DNA of 18,157 bases from assembly GCA_049515555.1 (NCBI GenBank), contig JBEKTY010000162.1, forward strand, positions 1 through 18,157, written 5' to 3'. Both the position numbers and the translations under genes were made by a program. The first letter of the stretch is position 1, and every line of letters begins with the position of its first letter. Shown here in pieces: positions 7,407-14,646 of this stretch. The DNA comes from JBEKTY01 sp049515555 (GTDB lineage Bacteria; Planctomycetota; Planctomycetia; Pirellulales; Thermoguttaceae). Below the pieces are notes generated by a model. The model did not search any database and was not told the origin of the DNA. It was given only the letters and a program-made list of their open reading frames with translations.

Positions 7407-7525
7407 CCCCCTCTCCCTCCGGGAGAGGGCCGGGGTGAGGGGAAGCGGTATTGGTCACGAAAACCGGAGAGGTGGGATCCTCACCCATTGCCCCTCACCC
7501 TAGCCCTCTTCCGGAGGGAGAGGGG
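7407..7525. repeat. Palindromic repeat family C (inverted pair)
   Basis: The left arm (7407-7442) and right arm (7491-7525) are inverted copies of one another, containing CCCCTCTCCCTCCGG and its complement with a few mismatches, around a 48-base spacer. Each arm can also fold on itself (CTCTCCCTCCGGGAGAG). It fills the gap between emrA and emrB, and its right end provides the purine-rich run in front of emrB. Confidence 0.85.
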
Positions 7526-7534
7526 ACCGGAAAA

Positions 7535-9127
7535 ATGTCAACCGCCGCCGCCACCGATGCCGACCACGCCGCCTGGCGGCCGAGCGTCAATCCCTGGCTC
7601 GTGGCCGTGGCCGTCATGCTGGCCACGATCCTCGAAGTGCTCGATACCTCGGTGGCCAACGTGGCCCTGGGGCATATCGCCGGAAACCTCTCGGCCAGCA
7701 CCGACGAGGCCACCTGGGTGCTGACCAGCTACCTGGTCTCCAACGCGATCGTGCTGCCGATGACCGGGTACTTGAGTGGGCTGTTCGGCCGCAAGCGGTT
7801 CTTGTTGGGCTGCGTGGCGCTGTTCACGCTGGCCTCGGCGGCGTGCGGGGCGGCGCCCACCCTGGGCCTGCTCGTGCTGGCCCGGGTAATCCAGGGTGCG
7901 GCGGGCGGGGCCTTGCAGCCACTCTCGCAGGCCATCCTCCTGGAAAGCTTCCCGCCCGCCAAACGCGGCCTGGCCATGGCCACCTTCGGCATGGGAGTTG
8001 TCGTCGCGCCCATCATCGGACCCGTCCTGGGCGGCTGGATCACCGACGAGTATTCCTGGCGCTGGGTGTTCTACATCAATATTCCCTTGGGCGTGCTGTC
8101 GCTGGTGCTGTGCCAGGCGTTTCTGGAAGACCCGCCCTATCTGCGGGCGGCCCACGAGCGCCGCGGCGGACACGTCGATTACATCGGCTTCGGCGCGATG
8201 GCCCTCTGGCTGGGCACCCTGCAAGTAATCCTCGACCGCGGACAGATCGACGACTGGCTCAACGCCCGCTGGATCTGCGTGGCCTCGGTCGTCTCGCTGG
8301 CCTCGATGATCGCCTTCATCGCCTGGGAGCTGCGGCTGGCCCACCCGCTGGTCGATCTGCGCGTGCTGCGGAACCGCAACTTCGCCCTGGGAACGATGAT
8401 GATTACGGTAGTGGGCATCGTCCTGTACAGCACCACCGCGCTGCTGCCGCTGTTCCTGCAAGGTCTGATGGGCTACCCGGCCCTCAACAGCGGCATGGCC
8501 ATCAGCCCGCGGGGGTGCGGGGCCATCGTGGCCTTGATGCTCGTCGGCCGCCTGGTGGGAAAGGTCGACACGCGGCTGCTGATTACCATCGGCTTCAGCG
8601 TGCTGGCCTACTCCTGCTGGATGTTCGGCGGGATAAACCTCGAAATCGCCACGATCAACGTGATGTGGCCGAACATCATTTCCGGCCTGGCGATGGGCTT
8701 CGTGTTCGTGCCCTTGACTACGGCCACCATGGGTGAGTTGCCCAACGAGCAGTTGGGCAACGCCGCGGGGATCTTCAATCTCATGCGGAACATCGGCGGC
8801 GGGATGGGCATTTCGCTGGTCACCACGCTGGTGGCCCGCGGGGCGCAATCCCACCAGGCCCAGATGGTCGCCCACCTGACGCCCTACGACCCGGCCTTCC
8901 AGCGGTTCATCGAGACGACCGCCCACGGCTTGTCGCAGTACGGCGACCCGGTAGCCGCCGGCCAGCAGGCCTACGGAGTGGTGGGCGGCCTGCTCGGGCA
9001 ACAGGCGGCGCTGTTCGCCTACGTCGATACGTTCCGCGTGCTGGCCGTGCTGTGCCTGCTGTGCATCCCGTTGGTGCTGGCGCTGCACAAGGTCCGGCCG
9101 CCGAAGGGGCCCATCGCCGCGCACTGA
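7535..9127 (+). CDS. emrB: DHA2-family MFS drug exporter, EmrB-like
   Basis: 530 residues with about 14 hydrophobic segments. Family motifs visible: LEVLDTSVANVALGHIAGNL in the first helix (motif D1 type), GYLSGLFGRKRF (motif A loop), ARVIQGAAGGALQPLSQAIL (motif B) and GPVLGGWITDEYSWRWVFYI (motif C, characteristic of exporters). Together these identify the EmrB/QacA 14-helix drug:H+ antiporters. The ATG at 7535 has AGGGG 9 bases upstream, supplied by repeat family C. The frame is open upstream to 7451, but that extension would encode the repeat (APHPSPLPEGEG). It presumably works with emrA just upstream (150-base gap) and the TolC-type protein encoded convergently. Confidence 0.93.
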   Translation: MSTAAATDADHAAWRPSVNPWLVAVAVMLATILEVLDTSVANVALGHIAGNLSASTDEATWVLTSYLVSNAIVLPMTGYLSGLFGRKRFLLGCVALFTLASAACGAAPTLGLLVLARVIQGAAGGALQPLSQAILLESFPPAKRGLAMATFGMGVVVAPIIGPVLGGWITDEYSWRWVFYINIPLGVLSLVLCQAFLEDPPYLRAAHERRGGHVDYIGFGAMALWLGTLQVILDRGQIDDWLNARWICVASVVSLASMIAFIAWELRLAHPLVDLRVLRNRNFALGTMMITVVGIVLYSTTALLPLFLQGLMGYPALNSGMAISPRGCGAIVALMLVGRLVGKVDTRLLITIGFSVLAYSCWMFGGINLEIATINVMWPNIISGLAMGFVFVPLTTATMGELPNEQLGNAAGIFNLMRNIGGGMGISLVTTLVARGAQSHQAQMVAHLTPYDPAFQRFIETTAHGLSQYGDPVAAGQQAYGVVGGLLGQQAALFAYVDTFRVLAVLCLLCIPLVLALHKVRPPKGPIAAH

Positions 9128-9171
9128 GTCGCTGCGTCAAAACAGGTCGATCGGTTTGGGTGGCATTCAAT

Positions 9172-9224
9172 GTAGGCGGCGCACGCCGCGTGCCGATATG
9201 CCGCACACGGCGTGTGCGGGTTAC
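9172..9224. repeat. Palindromic repeat family A, variant 2, at convergent junction
   Basis: The core CCGCACACGGCGTGTGCGG (9201-9219) is a perfect hairpin with a 3-base loop. It is preceded by a less regular partner (GCACGCCGCGTGCC). The same 19-base core recurs at 13177-13195. Both copies are bounded by short GTAG/TTAC-like ends. Confidence 0.8.
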
Positions 9225-9232
9225 AATTTTTT
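9201..9232 (+). terminator. Possible terminator after emrB
   Basis: The perfect 8-bp hairpin at 9201-9219 is followed by a run of six T (9227-9232) after seven bases. It lies about 75 bases past the emrB stop, between convergent genes. The spacing between stem and T-run is longer than ideal. Confidence 0.4.
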
Positions 9233-10866
9233 CAAGGCAGCGGCGCGGGCGGCGGGGCTGGAATCGGCTCGGCCGGCTTGCCGCCGGGCGGTGCGGCGAA
9301 TTCGGGCAGCCCACCCGCGCCGGCCGCCAGGCGGATCTGCCAACCGCCGGCCAGCGCCTTGTACACGGCGACCAGGTCCAGGGCCACTTGCCCGCTGCTC
9401 TCCGCCACGCCGTCCTGTTGCCGAACCAACTCGCGCTGGGTGTCCAGCAGCGGCTGGTAATCGACCAGACCCTTGTCGTACTGAAGCACGGCCAGCTTGA
9501 CGGCCTGCTGGGTGGCCGTGGCGGCGGTCCGGAGCGACTCGGCGCGCTCCCTCTCGCGCAAGAAGGCGACGATGGCGTTCTCCGTTTCCTCGTGGGCCTT
9601 GAGCACGCTTTCCTGGTACTGGGCCACGGCCTGCTGGAATCGGGCGTCCTGGGCCCGCACGTCGTTGACGATCCGTCCGTAGTTTAGGATGTTCCAGCGG
9701 AAGCCCGGCCCGACCGTGCCGGCCAGGCTGCTGCCCTGGAACACCTGGGCGAGGTTCTGGGCCTCCAGCGTAATCGTGCCGGTCAGCGCGAGGTGGGGAT
9801 AGAATTCGGCCTGGGCCATGCCGATGCGGGCCGATTGGGCCGCCGCCTGGCGCTCCGCCCGCCGCACGTCGGGCCGCCGCCGCAGCAACTCGGCGGGAAT
9901 GCCCACGATCACCTCCGGCGGCGCCGCGGGGATCGGGCCACCCGCTGCCAGCATGGGCGCCAGATCGCCGGGCAGCCGCCCCATCAGCACGCACAGCCGA
10001 TTCTCCGCTTGCCGCAGAGCGGTCTCCAGCGGCGGCAGGAGCGATTCCGTGGTGGCCGCTTGGGCCCGGGCCCGATCCACGTCCAGCTCGCCGATCAGCC
10101 CCTTGCCGTACCGCAACTCGACCAGCCGCAGCGTATTGCGCTGCAGATCGAGGTTCTCACGGGTCAGGGCGATGCGCTGCTGGAGCGTCCGCAACTGGAT
10201 GTAGTTGGCGGCGACCTCCGCCTGCAGCAGCACCAGTATGTCGTCATAGTTCTCGACCTGGGCGTCCAGGGCCGCGTCGGCCGCTTCCACCGCCCCGCGG
10301 AAGCGGCCCCAAATGTCGAATTCCCAGGCCGCGTCGAAGCCGATCGAGCAGTCGTTGTAATCCTTCCGGATGGGGAAGATGCCGAAGGGATAGGCGTTGG
10401 CGCTGAAGCGGTTGCGGGAGTACTGCGAGATCATTTCCTGTTTTTGCGGGAAGAGGTTGCTGGCGGCGATGCCGCGCTGGGCCCGCGACTCGAGAATCAG
10501 AAAGCCGGCCCCGCGGAGCGAGAGATTCTGCCGGCAGGCCGACTCGATCAGCCGATTCAAGGCCGGATCGCCGAAGACGGTCCACCAGCAGCCGTCGCCC
10601 GCGGCGCGGGCCGTTAGCTGCGGGTCGCCCGCCTCGCGCCAGCCTTCGGCCACCTGGACCGCCGGCGGCGTGTAATCGGGCCCCACCTTGAAACCGTTGT
10701 CCCACCACTGGCGCAGGCCGGAGCAGCCGGCCAACGCGGCGGCCAGCAGGATGGCGGCCCAGCGTGCCAGGCGGTGCAGCCGTTCACGGGGACTGTCCCG
10801 AGTTTCGTCCGACGAAACTGGGACTGTCCCCTTCGGCCCGCCGGCAATGGTTTCACAGCGTCCCAT
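9232..10866 (-). CDS. TolC/NodT-family outer-membrane efflux lipoprotein
   Basis: 544 residues. A lipoprotein signal (ARWAAILLAAALAGCSG) with lipobox LAGC puts the acylated Cys at residue 48. The mature protein begins with the NodT-type sequence VGPDYTPPAV. Two OEP repeats of long helices and beta strands follow, with AAWEFDIWGRFRGAVEAADA in the first half and VGIPAELLRRRPDVRRAERQ in the second, a family signature. The C-terminus is Pro/Ala-rich. It would form the outer-membrane channel for the EmrAB pair encoded convergently. The first ~28 residues are encoded by repeat family B and precede the signal peptide; no ATG, GTG or TTG lies in frame between the repeat and the hydrophobic core. The ATG at 10866 has only a run of G close by as ribosome-binding site. 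Confidence 0.92.
   Translation of the reverse strand: MGRCETIAGGPKGTVPVSSDETRDSPRERLHRLARWAAILLAAALAGCSGLRQWWDNGFKVGPDYTPPAVQVAEGWREAGDPQLTARAAGDGCWWTVFGDPALNRLIESACRQNLSLRGAGFLILESRAQRGIAASNLFPQKQEMISQYSRNRFSANAYPFGIFPIRKDYNDCSIGFDAAWEFDIWGRFRGAVEAADAALDAQVENYDDILVLLQAEVAANYIQLRTLQQRIALTRENLDLQRNTLRLVELRYGKGLIGELDVDRARAQAATTESLLPPLETALRQAENRLCVLMGRLPGDLAPMLAAGGPIPAAPPEVIVGIPAELLRRRPDVRRAERQAAAQSARIGMAQAEFYPHLALTGTITLEAQNLAQVFQGSSLAGTVGPGFRWNILNYGRIVNDVRAQDARFQQAVAQYQESVLKAHEETENAIVAFLRERERAESLRTAATATQQAVKLAVLQYDKGLVDYQPLLDTQRELVRQQDGVAESSGQVALDLVAVYKALAGGWQIRLAAGAGGLPEFAAPPGGKPAEPIPAPPPAPLP
10782..10838. repeat. Palindromic repeat family B, complete copy
   Basis: The left arm GGGGACTGTCCCGAGTTTCG and the right arm ending AACTGGGACTGTCCCC are inverted copies with one mismatch and one extra base, with a tiny loop. 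The flanks GTTCAC and TTCGG match the collapsed copy at 341-369. It lies entirely inside the 5' end of the TolC-type gene, in frame, encoding PKGTVPVSSDETRDSPRER. Confidence 0.85.
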
Positions 10867-11257
10867 GCCCCCCCCATAGCAGCAGGCGCACTTGCAGCCC
10901 GTGCGCCCGAAAACTCGCCGCCTACGACATAATCGGCACAGCCGCTACCACCGGAATAGCCGCGGATTGTCCACGGACGCCGTAAGATGGGTTGCCGAAA
11001 GGCTTAACAGCCGGCAAAGTCCCCCTCCCTTCGCTGGCTTGACTCAGGACCGGCGAAACAATTGCTGTCGTATCCCTTATACTCCGCGTGAGGCCGTGCG
11101 GCAGAACCTAACGCTCCAGCGTGAGGAGATACGTCAGAAAACGCGACCCTCATTGATTTGACATAATGTTTGGTGTCATTACAGTGGAGGGCTGATGAGT
11201 CGGCCGGCTGCCAGGAGCTGCACGGTTACCCACCTGCGTACGAAAGAGAACCTGCCA
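10867..11257. other. Intergenic region between divergent tolC-like and fucosidase genes
   Basis: No gene seen, apart from an in-frame upstream extension of the fucosidase frame to 11195, which I consider untranslated or a less likely start. A TATACT at 11078-11083 has no good -35. A TTGACA with a dyad is described separately. Confidence 0.4.
11158..11178 (+). promoter_or_regulatory. Candidate -35 and operator dyad upstream of fucosidase
   Basis: TTGACA (11158-11163) begins a dyad TGACA-N10-TGTCA (11159-11178), about 80 bases before the fucosidase start. A dyad overlapping a -35 element would fit repressor control of a sugar-utilisation gene. The -10 is poor (ACAGTG at 17 bases). Confidence 0.3.
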
Positions 11258-12898
11258 ATGGACAAAACAACGCGACACACTCTCATGGCCTGTGCCGCCG
11301 CCCTGGTGCTGGCTCCCCTGGCCGCCCTATACGCGCAACAGGCCACACCGCTTCGTCGCCCGGCGGATTTCAAACCGTTCCAGTTCGAGTTCTCCACGGA
11401 ACAACTGATGGAGAAGTTGTCCACCGGCCAGATGAATCGAGCCGAGGCGGAATTGAAGGCCATCCAGGCTGTTAACCAGAGCGGGCAATGGAAGCCGACT
11501 TGGGAGTCGCTCGACCGGCACCGCGCGCCGGAATGGTTTCTGGATGCCAAGCTGGGCGTGATGCTTAATTGGGGAATGCACTCCGTGCCCGCCTGGGACA
11601 AGAAGCGCGGCGGTGCGATGTATCCCGACGCATACGGCTGCGCGATGTACGTCGATGCGGGAGTGAGGGCACACCATGTCCGGCAGTGGGGCGCGGACTT
11701 TCAGTGGGACGACTTCCTCCCGTTATTCAAGGCCGAATCGTACGACCCGGATGCGCTGGTCAACCTTTTCAAGGAAGCGGGGGCCCGCTACCTCATTACC
11801 ATGTCCAAGCATCACGACGGCGTCGCCTGGTGGGACTCGCAGTGGACCAAACGGAACTTCGTCCGGATGGGACCAAAGAAGGATTTGCTCACGCCGCTGA
11901 TAGTCGCGGCGAAGAAGCGCGACTTCAAGGTCGCCCTGTATTTCTGCTACGAGGAGTGGGCCACGGCCATGCTTAGCGCCGACGACAAGCCCTGCTGCCG
12001 CGTCTGGAATTGGGGCGCCTACGCGGGCCTTCATCCGCTGACTCCCGAAAACCGGCGGCGGGTATCCGGCAACGTCCCGGTCAAAAACTACTACGACCAG
12101 TACATGACGCCGCTGGTTAAGGAGATGATCGACCGCTTCGACCCCGACGGCCTCTGGATGGATGGCGAATGGGCCACGCCGGCCGAGAGCCTCCGCAGCC
12201 GTGAGTTGGCGGCCTACTTCTACAACAAGGCCGCGGGCCGCAAGGCGGTTTACGTGAATGACCGCTACGGCAGCGGAACTCGCGACAAACACGGTGACGT
12301 GTTTTGCAGCGAGTACAACACGTCCCAATCGTACACCCATTCGTGGGAAGAGTGTCAGGGCATCAGCCAGTCGTTTGCTTACAACTATGAGGACAACGAA
12401 GAATCGCTCGGACCGCCGGCCAGGTTGATCCACATGTTCGTCGATATTGTGAGCAGGAACGGAAACCTCGCCATCATCGGCGGCCCGAATGCGTCGGGTG
12501 TGTATCCCGAGAACGTGGTGCGCCGCTTGAAGGCCCTGGGCGCGTGGCTGAAGGTCAACGGCGAAGCCATCTACGCCACGCGCGTCATACCACCCTATCA
12601 GGAAGGTAGTATTCGTTACACGCGCAGCAAGGACGGCAAGTTCGCCTACGCCATCTGCAAGCAGTGGCCGGGCAGGAAGCTGACCCTCAAGGGCGTCCGC
12701 GCGGACAAAGACGCCAAGATTACCATGCTCGGCGTCGCGGAGCCGCTGGCGTGGCAACAGGACGAGCAGGGATTGACCATGGCCGTCCCGGCGGCCCTTG
12801 AGGACGAGGAGGCACGGCCGTGCCAACATGCTTGGGCGATCAAGATTCCAATGCAGCCCAAGGCGGCGATCGCGCAAGAAACTCCGCCTCGCCTGTGA
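11258..12898 (+). CDS. Secreted GH29 alpha-L-fucosidase, C-terminally truncated by frameshift
   Basis: 546 residues starting at an ATG that gives a clear signal peptide (MDKTTRHTLMACAAALVLAP, then LAALYAQ). GH29 landmarks: WFLDAKLGVMLNWGMHSVPA (93-112), the substrate-pocket segment KHHDGVAWWDS (184-194), and the nucleophile motif DGLWMDGEW with Asp302. GNLAIIGGPNASG matches the family's GNLLLNIGP loop. A C-terminal beta domain ends near KIPMQ. The enzyme removes terminal alpha-L-fucose from glycans, probably outside the cytoplasm. An in-frame ATG at 11195 with GGAGGG nearby is an alternative start but would hide the signal peptide. After KIPMQPKAAIAQ the frame stops early, while the adjacent frame continues as a recognisable extra domain (12889-13131), so this gene looks broken near its 3' end. 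Confidence 0.9.
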   Translation: MDKTTRHTLMACAAALVLAPLAALYAQQATPLRRPADFKPFQFEFSTEQLMEKLSTGQMNRAEAELKAIQAVNQSGQWKPTWESLDRHRAPEWFLDAKLGVMLNWGMHSVPAWDKKRGGAMYPDAYGCAMYVDAGVRAHHVRQWGADFQWDDFLPLFKAESYDPDALVNLFKEAGARYLITMSKHHDGVAWWDSQWTKRNFVRMGPKKDLLTPLIVAAKKRDFKVALYFCYEEWATAMLSADDKPCCRVWNWGAYAGLHPLTPENRRRVSGNVPVKNYYDQYMTPLVKEMIDRFDPDGLWMDGEWATPAESLRSRELAAYFYNKAAGRKAVYVNDRYGSGTRDKHGDVFCSEYNTSQSYTHSWEECQGISQSFAYNYEDNEESLGPPARLIHMFVDIVSRNGNLAIIGGPNASGVYPENVVRRLKALGAWLKVNGEAIYATRVIPPYQEGSIRYTRSKDGKFAYAICKQWPGRKLTLKGVRADKDAKITMLGVAEPLAWQQDEQGLTMAVPAALEDEEARPCQHAWAIKIPMQPKAAIAQETPPRL

Positions 12899-13131
12899 CC
12901 CTCGGCTCCTGGGGCACTTGCGGCCGCCTGGTCCGAACGCTCGATGGCACTGAGCCAACCACAAGTTCCACGGTTTACACCAGCCCGGTTACGCTGCCAG
13001 GAGGGGCGCCGACGGTTCTCAAAGCGCGTTGCCTGCGCGCCGGCAAGCTGCTGGGACACACGGTCCCCGCTGAATTGCCGACGAGTCCGCCCCTTCCGCC
13101 CAAGCCGGACGCCTATTTCGACACGGAATAA
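12889..13131 (+). pseudogene. Out-of-frame C-terminal chitobiase/FN3-like module of the fucosidase
   Basis: In the frame one base behind the fucosidase, the sequence reads SPVTLGSWGTCGRLVRTLDG, then TEPTTSSTVYTSPVTLPGGA, PTVLKARCLRAGKLLG and a stop after AYFDTE. The pattern YTLDGTEPT-x-SS-x-VYT-x-PI-x-L, then T-x-VKAR-x-F-x-x-GK, is that of the small chitobiase C-terminal/FN3-type domain often appended to glycoside hydrolases. There is no start codon with a ribosome-binding site of its own. A one-base deletion between about 12855 and 12895 would explain the split. Confidence 0.75.
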
Positions 13132-13148
13132 CCCCAGCAAGACTACAG

Positions 13149-13201
13149 CAGTCGGCACGTGCCGCGTGCCGGATTTCCGCACACGGCGTGTGCGGACTAC
13201 A
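13149..13201. repeat. Palindromic repeat family A, variant 2, second copy
   Basis: It contains CCGCACACGGCGTGTGCGG (13177-13195), identical to the core at 9201-9219, and the partner GCACGTGCCGCGTGCCG. It lies between the convergent fucosidase and prfB genes and could serve both 3' ends as a hairpin, although no T-run follows. Confidence 0.8.
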
Positions 13202-13233
13202 TTGAGACGCGGAAGTGATTCTTCGGCCGATCC

Positions 13234-14359
13234 CTACTCGTCATCTCCGCCGGCCGGGCGGGTCTCGCCTTTGGCCCGATAGCGGAGGTAGGCCTCCAGG
13301 AAGCCCTGGATGTCGCCGTCCAGGACGTTGTGGAAACTGGTGGCGCTGAAGCCGGTGCGGGAATCCTTGACCCGCTGCTCGGGATGCAGGAAGTAGCTGC
13401 GGATCTGCGAGCCGAAGCCGACCTTGGGCATGGCGGTGTACTTGGCCGCCTGTTGGACCTCGCGTTTTTCCTCCTCGACGCGGACCAGCCGGGCGCGGAG
13501 CATCTTCATGGCCATGGCCCGGTTTTTGTGCTGGCTCCGCTGGGCCTGGCAGCAGACCATGATGCCGGTGGGCAGGTGCCGGAGGCGAATGGCGCTGGAG
13601 GTCTTGTTGACGTGCTGGCCGCCGGGGCCGCTGGCGCGGATGGCCTGTTCCTCGAGGTCCTCGTCGCGGATCTCGACTTCGACCTCGTCGGAGATTTCCG
13701 GCGCCACGTCGACGGCGGCGAAGCTGGTCTGCCGCTTGCCTTCGGCGTTGAAGGGACTGATGCGGATCAGGCGGTGGATGCCCGACTCGCCCTTGAGATA
13801 GCCGTAAGCCATCGGGCCGCGGACGGCGATGGCGGCGCTGTTGATGCCCGCCTCCTCGTTGTCCTGCCGGTCGAGGAGCTCCGTGTCGTAGTCGTGGTCC
13901 TTGGCCCAGCTCAAGTACATCCGCAACAGCATTTCGGCCCAATCGTTGGCGTCGGTGCCGCCGTCGCGGGCATTGATGGTGAGCAACGCGGAGTTGTCGT
14001 CCAGCGGCGAGCTGAGCAAGGACTTGATGGCCAGGTCGTCGACCATTTTTTCCAGGCGGTCGAGCTCGGCGGGCACTTCGGCCGCCATTTCCTGGTCCTC
14101 GGCGGCCATTTCGACCAGGGCGGCGAGGTTATCGGCCGCCTTGACGGCCTCCTCCAGGGGTTTCATCACCGCCTTGAGCCCTTTGAGGCGGGCCACAACC
14201 TGCTGGGCCTTCTCCCGCTGGCTCCAGAAATCACCCTCGCCCATCTGGTTCTCGATTGTCCCGATCTGGGCCTTCTTCCCGGCGAAGTCAAAGAGAGTCG
14301 CGGAGTTGGAGGATGCGTTTTTGGATCGTTTCGGCCCGATCGAGCAGTTCGTGTTCCAT
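13234..14359 (-). CDS. prfB: Peptide chain release factor 2, with programmed +1 frameshift
   Basis: RF2 recognises UGA and UAA stop codons and triggers peptide release. The gene is split. An ATG at 14359 encodes MEHELLDRAETIQKRILQLR then DSL, followed by TGA at 14290-14288. Skipping one base continues as DFAGKKAQIGTIENQMGEGD in the frame that ends at 13234. The joined product is 374 residues, close to E. coli RF2 (365). It carries the SPF tripeptide (201-203, in RISPFNAEGKRQTSFA) that reads UGA and the catalytic GGQ (246-248, in SGPGGQHVNKT). The slip site CTT-TGA-C is the standard one, so synthesis is autoregulated by RF2 levels. The usual internal Shine-Dalgarno just upstream is absent. It is divergent from mnmA. 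Confidence 0.96.
14287..14293 (-). promoter_or_regulatory. prfB +1 recoding site CTTTGAC
   Basis: Codon 23 is CTT, followed by TGA and C, exactly the RF2 slip sequence. The bases just before it (CGCGACTCT) contain no AGGGGG-like element, unlike the E. coli site. Confidence 0.93.
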
Positions 14360-14449
14360 GATGGTAACGGACGGTTTTCCGGGTGAAATTGGTAATCGCG
14401 TCTTAGAGTCCCATTTGGGGGTGAAGCACTACGGTAGCCGCCCGCAGTT

Positions 14450-14455
14450 ATTATA
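14450..14455 (-). promoter_or_regulatory. Candidate -10 box for prfB
   Basis: TATAAT on the minus strand, 91 bases ahead of the prfB ATG. The -35 region is poor. The intervening leader shows no gene. Confidence 0.3.
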
Positions 14456-14532
14456 TCCGCCGCGGGGCAATGGGGGAAAGGCGAGCTTGCCCGCGGCGCC
14501 GCCAGGGCGGAGAATGGACGCTGGGGCCCAAA

Positions 14533-14613
14533 GTAGGGTGGGTCGAGCGGAAGCGAGCCCCACCAAATCCCCAAGAACTTATTGTGGGGCTCGCTCCGCT
14601 CGACCCACCCTAC
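14533..14613. repeat. Palindromic repeat family D
   Basis: The left arm begins GTAGGGTGGGTCGAGCGG and continues to GAGCCCCAC. The right arm is its inverted complement, ending CCGCTCGACCCACCCTAC, with one extra base in the left arm, around a loop of about 20 bases. It lies 34 bases before the mnmA start and is open in the mnmA frame. Confidence 0.88.
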
Positions 14614-14646
14614 AAGCCTCCGACCGTCCGAGACCAGGGTGTTCCT

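Noticed and set aside
7451..7534. Longer emrB start
   Set aside because: The added residues are encoded by repeat family C, and the ATG at 7535 has a better ribosome-binding site. Not absolutely excluded.
7538..9124. 528-residue open frame antisense to emrB
   Set aside because: Gln/His/Arg-rich with no hydrophobic core or domain; it mirrors emrB exactly.
13330..14361. 343-residue open frame antisense to prfB
   Set aside because: Shadow of the high-GC prfB gene; no recognisable domain.
14470..14646. Longer mnmA with 59 extra N-terminal residues
   Set aside because: The extension encodes repeat family D. The PP-loop motif begins right after the ATG at 14647, which has AGGGTG upstream.
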